Shown here: one piece after another, positions 15,968 to 25,586 of the stretch
How positions within the stretch are numbered: position 1 is the stretch's first letter
Layout: each line of letters starts with the position of its first letter
Assembly: GCF_041154455.1 (NCBI RefSeq)
Contig: NZ_AP028664.1
Coordinates: 2,543,001 to 2,607,000 of the forward strand
DNA from: Variovorax sp. V213
Lineage (GTDB): Bacteria > Pseudomonadota > Gammaproteobacteria > Burkholderiales > Burkholderiaceae_C
DNA length: 64,000 nucleotides
Direction: 5' to 3'
Notes under the pieces: generated by a model
Databases searched by the model: none
What the model was told of the DNA's origin: nothing
What the model saw: the letters and a program-made list of their open reading frames with translations, nothing else
Program-made: the position numbers and the translations under genes

Positions 15968-16936
15968 ATGAGCACCAACGTCGACACCCCGAGCACCACC
16001 GTGGCGCAGCGCATTGCGCAGGCCCTGCCGCGGCTGACGCGTTCGCACCGCCAGGTCGCCGATTTCGTGCTCGAACACCCGCTGCAGGTTGCGACGCTGC
16101 CCATCGACGAACTCGCCGCTGCCGTGGGCGTGTCGGTCGCCACGGCCAACCGCTTTGCGCGCGCGCTGGACTTCGACGGCTACGCCACCTTCCGCGCCGA
16201 ACTCGTGCGCGGGTTCGAATCGCTGGTGGCGCCGGTGGAGCGCCTGCGCGGCAACCTCGAGCATCCGACCACGGTGGCCGAAGTGTTCGCCACCGCGCTC
16301 GACGAGAGCCGCCGCAATATCGAAGCCACGCGCCAGTCGCTCGACTACGCCGCCTGCGAGGCCGCGGTACAGCGCATCGGCAAGGCGCGCTCTGTCTACA
16401 TTGCCGGCTTCGGCGCCAGCGCGTGGCTGGCGGGGCTGCTGCAGCACGGGCTCGACGGCAGCTGCAATGACGTGCGGATGCTCTCCAGCGTCAGCGGCGT
16501 GACGCATGCGGCGCGCTCGCTGATGCATGCCGGGCCGCAGGACCTGTTCATCGGCCTGACTTTTCCGCGCTACCTCACGGACACGGTGGCGCTGGCCCAG
16601 ATCGCCAAGGGTCAGGGCTGCGCCGTGCTGGCGCTGACCGACCGCCCGAGCTCTCCGCTGGCGCCGCTGGCCGACGTGGTGCTCTATTGCCAGACCGAAA
16701 CCAGCTACCGGCCGAACTGCGAAACCAGCGTGCTGGCATTGATCGAGGCGCTGACCAGCGCGGTCGCGCTGCGTGCGCCGCGCGCGGTCCAGTCCGCGAG
16801 CCGCATCCTGCAGGCCGTGCGGCCCTGGCTGCATGGCGCGCAAGGCCTGCCGCGGGCGGAAGTCTCCGCCGCGCAACCCGCCAGCGCCGCACCGGCCAGC
16901 GCCCGCAAGAAAAAGAAGAAAGCCTCCTCCTCGTGA
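15968..16936 (+). CDS. MurR/RpiR family transcriptional regulator
   Basis: Regulator of 322 residues. The N-terminal HTH_6 domain (about 10-85; RIAQALPRLTRSHRQVADFVLEHP...LAAAVGVSVATANRFARALDFDGY) is followed by a SIS domain (about 125-260), which in this family binds phosphosugars or related ligands. The C-terminus is Ala- and Lys-rich (ARKKKKKASSS). It is the first gene of the operon; its TGA overlaps the GTG of the isoaspartyl peptidase gene (GTGA), so they are translationally coupled. The palindrome overlapping the promoter is a likely self-operator. The effector is unknown; for a peptidase operon a murein-derived or amino-sugar signal is possible. Confidence 0.9.
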   Translation: MSTNVDTPSTTVAQRIAQALPRLTRSHRQVADFVLEHPLQVATLPIDELAAAVGVSVATANRFARALDFDGYATFRAELVRGFESLVAPVERLRGNLEHPTTVAEVFATALDESRRNIEATRQSLDYAACEAAVQRIGKARSVYIAGFGASAWLAGLLQHGLDGSCNDVRMLSSVSGVTHAARSLMHAGPQDLFIGLTFPRYLTDTVALAQIAKGQGCAVLALTDRPSSPLAPLADVVLYCQTETSYRPNCETSVLALIEALTSAVALRAPRAVQSASRILQAVRPWLHGAQGLPRAEVSAAQPASAAPASARKKKKKASSS

Positions 16937-17898
16937 AGAACAGCAACATCATCCCCGTCATCGCCATTCACGGCGGTGCCGGCACCATCAGCGCTGCGAC
17001 GACCGGTGCAGTCCAGGCGCAGGCCTATCACGATGCCTTGCGAAGCATCGTGCTGGCCGCGCAGGTGCTGCTACGCAAGGGCGCATCGGCGCTCGATGCC
17101 ACCTGCCTCGCGGTCGAGATGCTCGAAGACTGCCCGCTCTTCAACGCAGGCCATGGCTCGGTTTTCACGCATGAGGAAACCCACGAGCTCGATGCCGCCG
17201 TGATGGACGGTGCCACCCTGGCCGCCGGCGCGATTGCCGGCGTGTGCCGCATCCGCCGCCCGGTGCGCGCCGCGCGCGCCGTACTCGAGGACGGCGCCCA
17301 TGTGCTGCTCGCCGGCCCCGGCGCCGAAGCCTTCGCACGCGATCACGGGCTCGAAATGGTCGACCCTTCTTTCTTTTCCACCGAGGCGCGCCGCCAGCAG
17401 CTCTACCGCGTGCGCGGCACCGGCCGCGTCGTGGTGGACCACGAAGGCGCAGCCATGACGACAGGCCCGCTCGATGAAGACAAGAAGCTCGGCACCGTGG
17501 GTGCCGTGGCGCTCGACATGCACGGCCACCTCGCTGCCGCTACCTCGACAGGCGGCATGACCAACAAGCGGGTCGGCCGCATCGGCGATTCGCCGCTGAT
17601 CGGCGCCGGCACCTATGCCGACGACCGCACCGCCGCCGTCTCTTGCACCGGCAGCGGCGAGATGTTCATCCGCGTCGCGGCGGCCTACGACGTTTGCGCC
17701 CGCATGGCCTACGGCGGCGCCACGCTCGAAGCGGCCACGCACGCCGTCGTGCAGCAGTCGCTGCCCGCCATCGGCGGCACCGGCGGGCTGATCGCCGTCG
17801 ACCGCCACGGCAACCTGAGCCTCGCCTTCAACACCGAAGGCATGTACCGCGGCCACGCCCGCGGCGATGAATCGCCGGTCACGGCCATCTTCGCCTGA
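16933..17898 (+). CDS. iaaA: Isoaspartyl peptidase / L-asparaginase, Ntn-hydrolase
   Basis: 321-residue precursor that self-cleaves into alpha and beta subunits. The nucleophile is the Thr at residue 188 in the GTVGAVALD motif, and the HGGAG loop is near residues 13-17. Downstream AAATSTGGMTNKRVGRIGDSPLIGAG and the SCTGSGE and GGTGGLIAVD blocks are fully conserved. It hydrolyses isoaspartyl dipeptides and L-asparagine. The GTG start at 16933 overlaps the rpiR stop. The next gene encodes the GsiA ATPase 23 bp downstream, the same iaaA-gsiABCD order as in E. coli. Confidence 0.93.
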   Translation: MKNSNIIPVIAIHGGAGTISAATTGAVQAQAYHDALRSIVLAAQVLLRKGASALDATCLAVEMLEDCPLFNAGHGSVFTHEETHELDAAVMDGATLAAGAIAGVCRIRRPVRAARAVLEDGAHVLLAGPGAEAFARDHGLEMVDPSFFSTEARRQQLYRVRGTGRVVVDHEGAAMTTGPLDEDKKLGTVGAVALDMHGHLAAATSTGGMTNKRVGRIGDSPLIGAGTYADDRTAAVSCTGSGEMFIRVAAAYDVCARMAYGGATLEAATHAVVQQSLPAIGGTGGLIAVDRHGNLSLAFNTEGMYRGHARGDESPVTAIFA

Positions 17899-17921
17899 CG
17901 CCCTCCTTCCCTCGCACTCCC

Positions 17922-19799
<1,878 letters not shown>

Positions 19800-19855
19800 T
19801 TTTTCAACCCGCAGGCCCTCCTGCTTTTTTCTCGAACCGACTGGAGTTTCTTTCC

Positions 19856-21406
19856 ATGAAGCATTCTTCTTCCTCCCTGCGATGGGCATCGGCACTGCTG
19901 GGCCTGGCTGCCCTGGCGATGACCGGCACGGCAATGGCTGCGCGCGACGCCGTGCTGTCGATCGGCTACCAGCCCGAAACACTCGACCCGTACAACACCA
20001 ACACGACCATCACCACGGCCGTGACCAAGACCTTCTATGAAGGCCTGTTCCAGTTCGACAAGGACCTGAAGGTCCAGAACGTTCTGGCCGAAGGCTACGA
20101 GGTGTCGAAGGACGGCCTGGTGTACACGATCAAGTTGCGCCAGGGCGTCAAGTTCCACGACGGCACCGACTTCAACGCGGAAGCCGTGAAGTTCACGCTC
20201 GACCGTGTGCTGAACCAGGAAAACAAGCTGCTGCGCTACAACCAGTTCAACCGCGTGGGCAAGGTCGAAGCGCTCAACCCCACCACCGTGCGCATCACGC
20301 TCAAGGAGCCCTTCGGCCCCTTCATCAACTCGCTGGCCCATGCATCGGCCGCGATGATTTCGCCCACCGCGCTGAAGAAGTGGGGCAACAAGGACATCGC
20401 CTTCCACCCCGTGGGCACCGGCCCCTTCGAATTCGTCGAGTGGAAGCAGACCGAAGCCGTCAAGGCCAAGAAGTTCGACGGCTACTGGAAAAAGGGCTAC
20501 CCGAAGATCGACAACCTCCAGTGGAAGCCGGTGCTCGAGAACAACACGCGCGCCGCAATGCTGCAGACCGGCGAAGCCGACTTCGCCTTCCCGATTCCCT
20601 ACGAGCAGGCCGAGCTGCTGAAGAAGAGCGACAAGCTCGAAGTGGTGGCCATTCCTTCGATCATCACGCGCTTCCTGGCCTTCAACATGCTGCAGAAGCC
20701 CTACGACAACCCGAAGGTGCGCGAAGCCATCGGCTATGCCATCAACAAGGAGGCACTGGCCAAGGTCGCGTTCGGCGGCTATGCCTTCCCGGCGCAGGGC
20801 GTGGTGCCGCAGGGCGTGAAGTACGCCGAGAAGATGGCGCCCATTCCCTACGACCTGAAGAAGGCCAAGGAACTGATGAAGGAAGCCGGCTATCCCGACG
20901 GCTTCGAATCGGTGCTGTGGAGCGCCTACAACAACACGACCAGCCAGAAGACGATTCAGTTCGTGCAGCAGCAGCTCGCACAGATCGGCATCAAGCTGCA
21001 GGTGCAGGCGCTCGAAGTGGGCCAGCGCACCGAGCAGGTCGATGCTTGGCCCGATCCGAAGACGGCCAAGGTGCGCATGTACTACACGGGATGGTCGTCG
21101 TCGACCGGCGAGGCCGACTGGGGCCTGCGCCCGCTGTTCGCCTCCGAAGCCTGGGCGCCGAAGCTGAACAACATGTCGTTCTACAAGAGCGAAGTGGTGG
21201 ACAACGCGCTGGCCAAGGCGTTGGTCACCGTGGACGACAAGGAAAAGGCCGCGCTCTACAAGACTGCGCAGGAAGAGATCCGCAAGGACCTGCCGCGCGT
21301 GCCGCTGGTTACCGAGCAGAACCTGTCGGCGCATTCCAAGCGCCTGTCGGGTGTGTTCGTGATGCCTGACGGCAACATCAACATCGACGCCATCTCGGTC
21401 AATTGA
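19856..21406 (+). CDS. gsiB: Glutathione/peptide ABC transporter substrate-binding protein GsiB-like
   Basis: Periplasmic binding protein of 516 residues (SBP_bac_5 family). The signal peptide MKHSSSSLRWASALLGLAALAMTGTAMA ends at AMA-A. The mature part starts RDAVLSIGYQPETLDPYNTNTTITTAVTKTFYEGLF and contains the family signature GLVYTIKLRQGVKFHDGTDFNAEAVKFTLDRV. Position in the iaaA-gsi cluster supports glutathione or short peptides as ligand; nickel or dipeptide binding cannot be excluded from sequence. A 135-bp gap with a repeat element follows before gsiC. Confidence 0.9.
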   Translation: MKHSSSSLRWASALLGLAALAMTGTAMAARDAVLSIGYQPETLDPYNTNTTITTAVTKTFYEGLFQFDKDLKVQNVLAEGYEVSKDGLVYTIKLRQGVKFHDGTDFNAEAVKFTLDRVLNQENKLLRYNQFNRVGKVEALNPTTVRITLKEPFGPFINSLAHASAAMISPTALKKWGNKDIAFHPVGTGPFEFVEWKQTEAVKAKKFDGYWKKGYPKIDNLQWKPVLENNTRAAMLQTGEADFAFPIPYEQAELLKKSDKLEVVAIPSIITRFLAFNMLQKPYDNPKVREAIGYAINKEALAKVAFGGYAFPAQGVVPQGVKYAEKMAPIPYDLKKAKELMKEAGYPDGFESVLWSAYNNTTSQKTIQFVQQQLAQIGIKLQVQALEVGQRTEQVDAWPDPKTAKVRMYYTGWSSSTGEADWGLRPLFASEAWAPKLNNMSFYKSEVVDNALAKALVTVDDKEKAALYKTAQEEIRKDLPRVPLVTEQNLSAHSKRLSGVFVMPDGNINIDAISVN

Positions 21407-21541
21407 CCCCCCCGAAGCGGCTCACTTCGTGTAGCCGCCTCCCCCTCAAGGGGACGACACCTGCGGCCCGGCGGAGCCGGTTCCGCGGTGTCTCCCCACT
21501 AGGACCCCAAAGGCCCCGAGAGGCCTGATCGCCTGTATGCC
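21407..21541. repeat. GC-rich intergenic hairpin repeat between gsiB and gsiC
   Basis: 135 bp with nested short inverted repeats: GCGGCT/AGCCGC (21417-21422 and 21433-21438, loop cacttcgtgt), CCCC-ctcaa-GGGG, and CCGGC-ggag-CCGG. This compound hairpin type is common between genes in Comamonadaceae genomes, from general knowledge. Inside an operon it may stabilise the abundant binding-protein message relative to the permease message. No T-tract follows, so it is not an intrinsic terminator. Confidence 0.5.
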
Positions 21542-22462
21542 ATGCTGAACTACTTTCTCAAACGACTGTTGGGCCTGATCCCGACGCTGCTCATCGTGGC
21601 GGTGCTGGTGTTCCTGTTCGTCCACATGCTGCCCGGCGATCCGGCGCGCCTTGCCGCGGGCCAGGAGGCCGACGAGCAGACAGTGGCCATGGTTCGCCAC
21701 GAGCTGGGTCTGGACAAGCCGCTGCCGCAGCAGTTCGTGAGCTTCTTCACCCACATGCTGCAAGGCGATTTCGGCACCTCGATCCGCACCCGGCGGCCGG
21801 TGTCGATGGAGATCGGCGAGCGCTTCTTCCCGACGGTGATGCTGACCATCACCAGCATGGTGTGGGCGGTGATCTTCGGCATGGGCATCGGCATCGTCTC
21901 CGCGGTGTTCCGCAACCAATGGCCCGACCGGCTGGGCATGACGCTGGCCGTGTCGGGCATCTCCTTTCCCGCATTTGCACTCGGCATGCTGCTGATGCAG
22001 ATCTTTTCGGTCCAGCTCGGCTGGCTGCCCACCGTAGGCGCCGCCACCTGGAAGCACTACATCCTGCCCTCGATCACGCTGGGCGCCGCAGTGGCGGCCG
22101 TGATGGCGCGCTTCACGCGCGCGTCGTTCGTCGAGGTGATCCAGGAAGATTTCGTTCGCACCGCGCGCGCCAAGGGCGTGCGGGAGCGCACCGTCATCAT
22201 CAAGCACTGCCTGCGCAACGCGCTGATCCCGGTCGTCACGATGATGGGCCTGCAGTTCGGCTTCCTGCTGGGCGGCTCGATCCTGGTCGAGGCGGTCTTC
22301 AACTGGCCGGGCCTCGGGCGCCTGCTGGTCGATGCGGTGCAGATGCGCGACTACCCCGTCATCCAGACGCTGGTGCTGCTGTTCTCGCTCGAATTCATCC
22401 TGATCAACCTGGTGGTCGATGTGCTGTATGGCTTCATCAACCCCACCATCCGCTACAAGTGA
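21542..22462 (+). CDS. gsiC: Glutathione/peptide ABC transporter permease GsiC
   Basis: Inner-membrane permease of 306 residues. The first helix follows the family N-terminus MLNYFLKRLLGLIPTLLIVAVLVFLFVHMLPGDPA. The characteristic large loop (residues about 35-100) precedes a BPD_transp_1 core with five helices. The EAA-type loop FVRTARAKGVRERTVIIKHCLRNALIPVVT contacts GsiA, and EAVFNWPGLGRLLVDAVQMRDYPVIQ is the DppB/GsiC hallmark. It precedes gsiD by 10 bp. Confidence 0.93.
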   Translation: MLNYFLKRLLGLIPTLLIVAVLVFLFVHMLPGDPARLAAGQEADEQTVAMVRHELGLDKPLPQQFVSFFTHMLQGDFGTSIRTRRPVSMEIGERFFPTVMLTITSMVWAVIFGMGIGIVSAVFRNQWPDRLGMTLAVSGISFPAFALGMLLMQIFSVQLGWLPTVGAATWKHYILPSITLGAAVAAVMARFTRASFVEVIQEDFVRTARAKGVRERTVIIKHCLRNALIPVVTMMGLQFGFLLGGSILVEAVFNWPGLGRLLVDAVQMRDYPVIQTLVLLFSLEFILINLVVDVLYGFINPTIRYK

Positions 22463-22472
22463 GCAAGCAGCC

Positions 22473-23402
22473 ATGACGCAAGCTTCCGGCCTGTCTGCCG
22501 CCGAATCCATCGTTCCGATTTCCCCCGTCGCCGTGGTGCAGACCGCGGGCAAGGTCCGCACGCCCTGGGGCGAATGCTGGCGCCGCTTCAAGAAGCAGCC
22601 CGTGGGCATCGTCGCTGCGCTGTTCGTGCTGCTGCTGGTGTTCGTCGCAGTGTTCGCACCGTGGATCGTGCCCTTCGACGCGGAGAACTTCTTCGACTAC
22701 GACATGCTGAACACCGGGCCCTCCGCCACGCACTGGTTCGGCGTCGACCCGCTGGGCCGGGACATCTTCAGCCGCATCCTGATGGGTGCGCGCATCTCGC
22801 TGATGGCCGGCTTCCTGTCGGTGCTGGTGGGCGGCTTCGTCGGCACGACTTTCGGCCTGCTCGCGGGCTACTACGAAGGCTGGTGGGACCGTATCGTGAT
22901 GCGAATCTCCGACGTGCTGTTTGCCTTCCCCGGCATCCTGTTGGCGCTGGGCGTGGTCGCCATCCTGGGCAGCAGCATGACCAACGTGGTGGTGGCGGTG
23001 TCGGTGTTCAGCGTGCCGGCCTTCGCGCGCCTGGTGCGAGGCAACACGCTGGTGCTCAAGCAGCAGACCTACATCGAGGCCGAGCGAAGCATCGGCGCGT
23101 CGGACTGGACCATCATCGTGCGGCACATCCTGCCGGGCACCATCTCGTCGATCGTCGTGTACTTTTCGATGCGCGTGGGCACTTCGATCATCACGGCGGC
23201 CAGCCTCTCGTTCCTGGGCATGGGCGCGCAGCCGCCAACGCCCGAATGGGGCGCGATGCTCAGCGAAGCCCGCGCCGACATGGTGACCTCGCCGCACGTG
23301 GCACTGTTCCCCAGCCTGGCCATCTTCTTCACGGTGCTGGCCTTCAACCTGCTGGGCGATGCGCTGCGCGACGCGCTCGACCCGAAGATCGACCGCGAGT
23401 AG
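22473..23402 (+). CDS. gsiD: Glutathione/peptide ABC transporter permease GsiD
   Basis: Second inner-membrane permease, 309 residues, partner of GsiC. An extended N-terminal cytoplasmic segment (about 40 residues) leads into the OppC_N helix (IVAALFVLLLVFVAVFAPWIVP). The FGVDPLGRDIFSRILMGARISL motif and the coupling loop YIEAERSIGASDWTIIVRHILPGTISSIVVY are typical of DppC/GsiD. The ATG at 22473 is 10 bp after the gsiC stop; a longer in-frame extension would run into gsiC and is unlikely. Confidence 0.93.
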   Translation: MTQASGLSAAESIVPISPVAVVQTAGKVRTPWGECWRRFKKQPVGIVAALFVLLLVFVAVFAPWIVPFDAENFFDYDMLNTGPSATHWFGVDPLGRDIFSRILMGARISLMAGFLSVLVGGFVGTTFGLLAGYYEGWWDRIVMRISDVLFAFPGILLALGVVAILGSSMTNVVVAVSVFSVPAFARLVRGNTLVLKQQTYIEAERSIGASDWTIIVRHILPGTISSIVVYFSMRVGTSIITAASLSFLGMGAQPPTPEWGAMLSEARADMVTSPHVALFPSLAIFFTVLAFNLLGDALRDALDPKIDRE

Positions 23403-23419
23403 CCTGCTCTTCTTTCTTC

Positions 23420-24502
23420 ATGACATCGAATCCCCCCCGCATCGGCGACCTGCTCCAGGGTCCGCGCAACGCGATCACCGACGTGGAAGGCGTGACGGTG
23501 GGCCACCGGACGCTCGATGACGGCCCTGTGCAAACCGGCGTGACGGTGATCCGGCCGCATGCCGGCGACCCGTTCCGCGACAAGGTGCCGGCTGCAGCCG
23601 TGGTGCTCAACGGCTTCGGCAAGAGCGTGGGGCTGGTACAGATGGCCGAGCTCGGCGTGCTGGAGACGCCGATCGCGCTCACCAACACCTACTCGGTGGG
23701 GACCGTGGCGACGGCGCAGATCCGCCACTGCGTGGCCGCCAATCCCGAGAGCGGCCGGTCGCTGTCCACGGTCAATCCGCTGGTGTTCGAGTGCAACGAC
23801 GGTTTTCTCAACGACATCCAGCGCCTGGCCGTGAGCGAGGCCGACTACCTGCATGCGCTCGAAGACGCCGGCAGCGACTTTGCACAAGGCTCCGTGGGGG
23901 CCGGGCGCGGCATGTCGTGCTTCCAGCTCAAGGGCGGCATCGGCAGCGCCTCGCGCCGGGTGTCCGCGCAGGACGGCGGCGTGCACACGGTCGGCACGCT
24001 GGTGCTGGCCAACTACGGCCGCCCATCGCAATTGGTGCTGGCCGGCCAGGCGGTCGGCGAGCAACTGGTGTCCAGGCTGGCCGCAGAAGGCAGCCGGACG
24101 TCGAGAGAGCCCGAAAAAGGCTCGATCATCATCGTGGTGGCCACCGACGCACCGCTGGACGCGCGCCAGCTGCGCCGGCTGGCCTTGCGCGCGGGCGCCG
24201 GCCTGGCGCGCACCGGCTCGGTCTTCGGCCATGGCAGCGGCGACATCGTGCTGGCCTTCTCGACCGCCTGCACGGTCCCCGACCGCGCCGAACGCCCGAT
24301 GCCGGCCATCGCGATGGTGCACGAGAGCCTGCTCGACGGGCTATTCCAGGCCGCGGCCGACAGCACCGAGCAGGCCATTCTTCATGCGCTGTGGCACGCC
24401 ACGGCCGTGACCGGGCGCGACGGCAACCACCGGCCGACGCTGGCCGAGCTGCTGCCCTCCTCCGTTCTTCTTTCGTCTTTCGCACCACCACACGCCCCAT
24501 GA
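23420..24502 (+). CDS. P1 family (DmpA-type) aminopeptidase
   Basis: Self-processing hydrolase of 360 residues (MEROPS S58, DmpA/BapA family). These enzymes release N-terminal L- or D-residues or beta-amino acids from peptides. The GPRNAITDVEGVTVGHRTL start, the NGFGKSVGLVQMAELGVLETPIALTNTYSVGTV block and the predicted autocleavage at Gly234-Ser235 in KGSIIIVVATDAPLDARQL are conserved. The new N-terminal Ser of the beta subunit is the nucleophile. It follows gsiD by 17 bp, and its TGA overlaps the ATG of the next peptidase gene. Likely cytosolic, acting on imported peptides. The exact substrate (beta-peptides versus D-Ala-type) cannot be told. Confidence 0.88.
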   Translation: MTSNPPRIGDLLQGPRNAITDVEGVTVGHRTLDDGPVQTGVTVIRPHAGDPFRDKVPAAAVVLNGFGKSVGLVQMAELGVLETPIALTNTYSVGTVATAQIRHCVAANPESGRSLSTVNPLVFECNDGFLNDIQRLAVSEADYLHALEDAGSDFAQGSVGAGRGMSCFQLKGGIGSASRRVSAQDGGVHTVGTLVLANYGRPSQLVLAGQAVGEQLVSRLAAEGSRTSREPEKGSIIIVVATDAPLDARQLRRLALRAGAGLARTGSVFGHGSGDIVLAFSTACTVPDRAERPMPAIAMVHESLLDGLFQAAADSTEQAILHALWHATAVTGRDGNHRPTLAELLPSSVLLSSFAPPHAP

Positions 24503-25317
24503 AAGTCCTGATCTCCACCGACATCGAAGGCGTTGCCGGCGTTTACCACTCGGAGCAGGTGCGCCCGGGCAATCCGGAATTCGAGCGCGCCCGCCTGCTG
24601 ATGGCGCAGGAGGCCAATGCGGCCATTGCCGGCGCCTTCGAGGCCGGCGCCACGGAGGTGCTGGTCAACGATTCGCACGGCGGCTTTCGCAACATGCCGC
24701 CCGACGTGCTCGATGCGCGCGCGCGCGTGGTGCAGGGCAAGCCGCGCTACCTGAGCATGGTGGCCGGCGTCGATGAAGGCGTGGACGCGGTCTGCATGGT
24801 CGGCTACCACTCGCGTGCGCAGGGGCGCGGCATCCTCGCGCACACCATCAACAGCTTTGCCTTTGCAGGCATCTGGCTCGGCGACCAGGAATTGGGCGAA
24901 GCCGGGCTCTATGGCGCGCTGGCCGGCGAATACGGCGCGCCGGTGGTCATGGCCAGCGGGGACGACGTGTTCATCGCCGAGAACCGGCCGCTCTTTCCGC
25001 ATGCGACCTTCGTGCAGACCAAGCGCGCCACCGGGTTCAACAGCGGCGTGTCGCTGTCGCCTGAGCAGTCGCGCGAGGCGATCCGGGCCGGCGTGGCGGA
25101 AGCGCTGGCCGGGCGCGCCAACGCAAGTCCGTTGGTCTTCAAGGGCCCGCAGGCGGTCACGCTGCGCACCCAGTCGCCGGCCATGGCCGATCTGTTCTGC
25201 CAGTGGCCGGCCTTCGAGCGCGTCGACGGCGTGACCTTGCGCTTCACCGCGGACACGGTGGAAGCCGCAGTACGCATGCTGAACTGCTGTTCAGCCATGT
25301 CGTCAATGTTGCGCTAA
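24499..25317 (+). CDS. M55 family D-aminopeptidase (DppA-like)
   Basis: Zinc metallopeptidase of 272 residues related to Bacillus subtilis DppA, which releases D-Ala from D-peptides. Candidate metal ligands sit at the family positions: Asp8 and Glu10 in STDIEGVAG, His60 in NDSHGG, His104 in GYHSRA, and a Glu at 131 or 134 in DQELGEAGL. The ATG overlaps the dmpA-type stop (ATGA). As last gene of the iaaA-gsi operon it points to use of peptides containing D-residues, for instance cell-wall peptides. Full length. Confidence 0.9.
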   Translation: MKVLISTDIEGVAGVYHSEQVRPGNPEFERARLLMAQEANAAIAGAFEAGATEVLVNDSHGGFRNMPPDVLDARARVVQGKPRYLSMVAGVDEGVDAVCMVGYHSRAQGRGILAHTINSFAFAGIWLGDQELGEAGLYGALAGEYGAPVVMASGDDVFIAENRPLFPHATFVQTKRATGFNSGVSLSPEQSREAIRAGVAEALAGRANASPLVFKGPQAVTLRTQSPAMADLFCQWPAFERVDGVTLRFTADTVEAAVRMLNCCSAMSSMLR

Positions 25318-25403
25318 GGTATTACTCCCTCTTCCCCAAAGCGAGAGGGGACAAACGCGGAACTCCGGCGGGCTTTATCCTTGTCTGCCGAGAGCACTCT
25401 CGC

Positions 25404-25465
25404 CTTATCCAGAATAAGCATTCAACCGCCCGGAAACCCGCATGGGCATTGGAGAATAAGCTTAT
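25404..25465 (+). promoter_or_regulatory. Putative CysB-type control region upstream of cysI
   Basis: The 269-bp gap before cysI contains repeated ATAAG/CTTAT pentamers: an inverted pair CTTAT-ccaga-ATAAG at 25404-25418 and a back-to-back palindrome ATAAGCTTAT at 25456-25465. The region is AT-richer than its neighbours. CysB, the LysR-type activator of sulfate assimilation, binds AT-rich imperfect repeats, so this is a candidate; no defined consensus was matched. Confidence 0.4.
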
Positions 25466-25586
25466 CCGCATAAAGCGCGAACCAAAAAATAGTTTGCTTC
25501 CATAAGGCCCGCTTTCAGAATCTCGGCTTCTTGCTGGGGCGCCCCGTTGTACGTGCGGCACCGCACTTCTTCAAGACATACGCACG

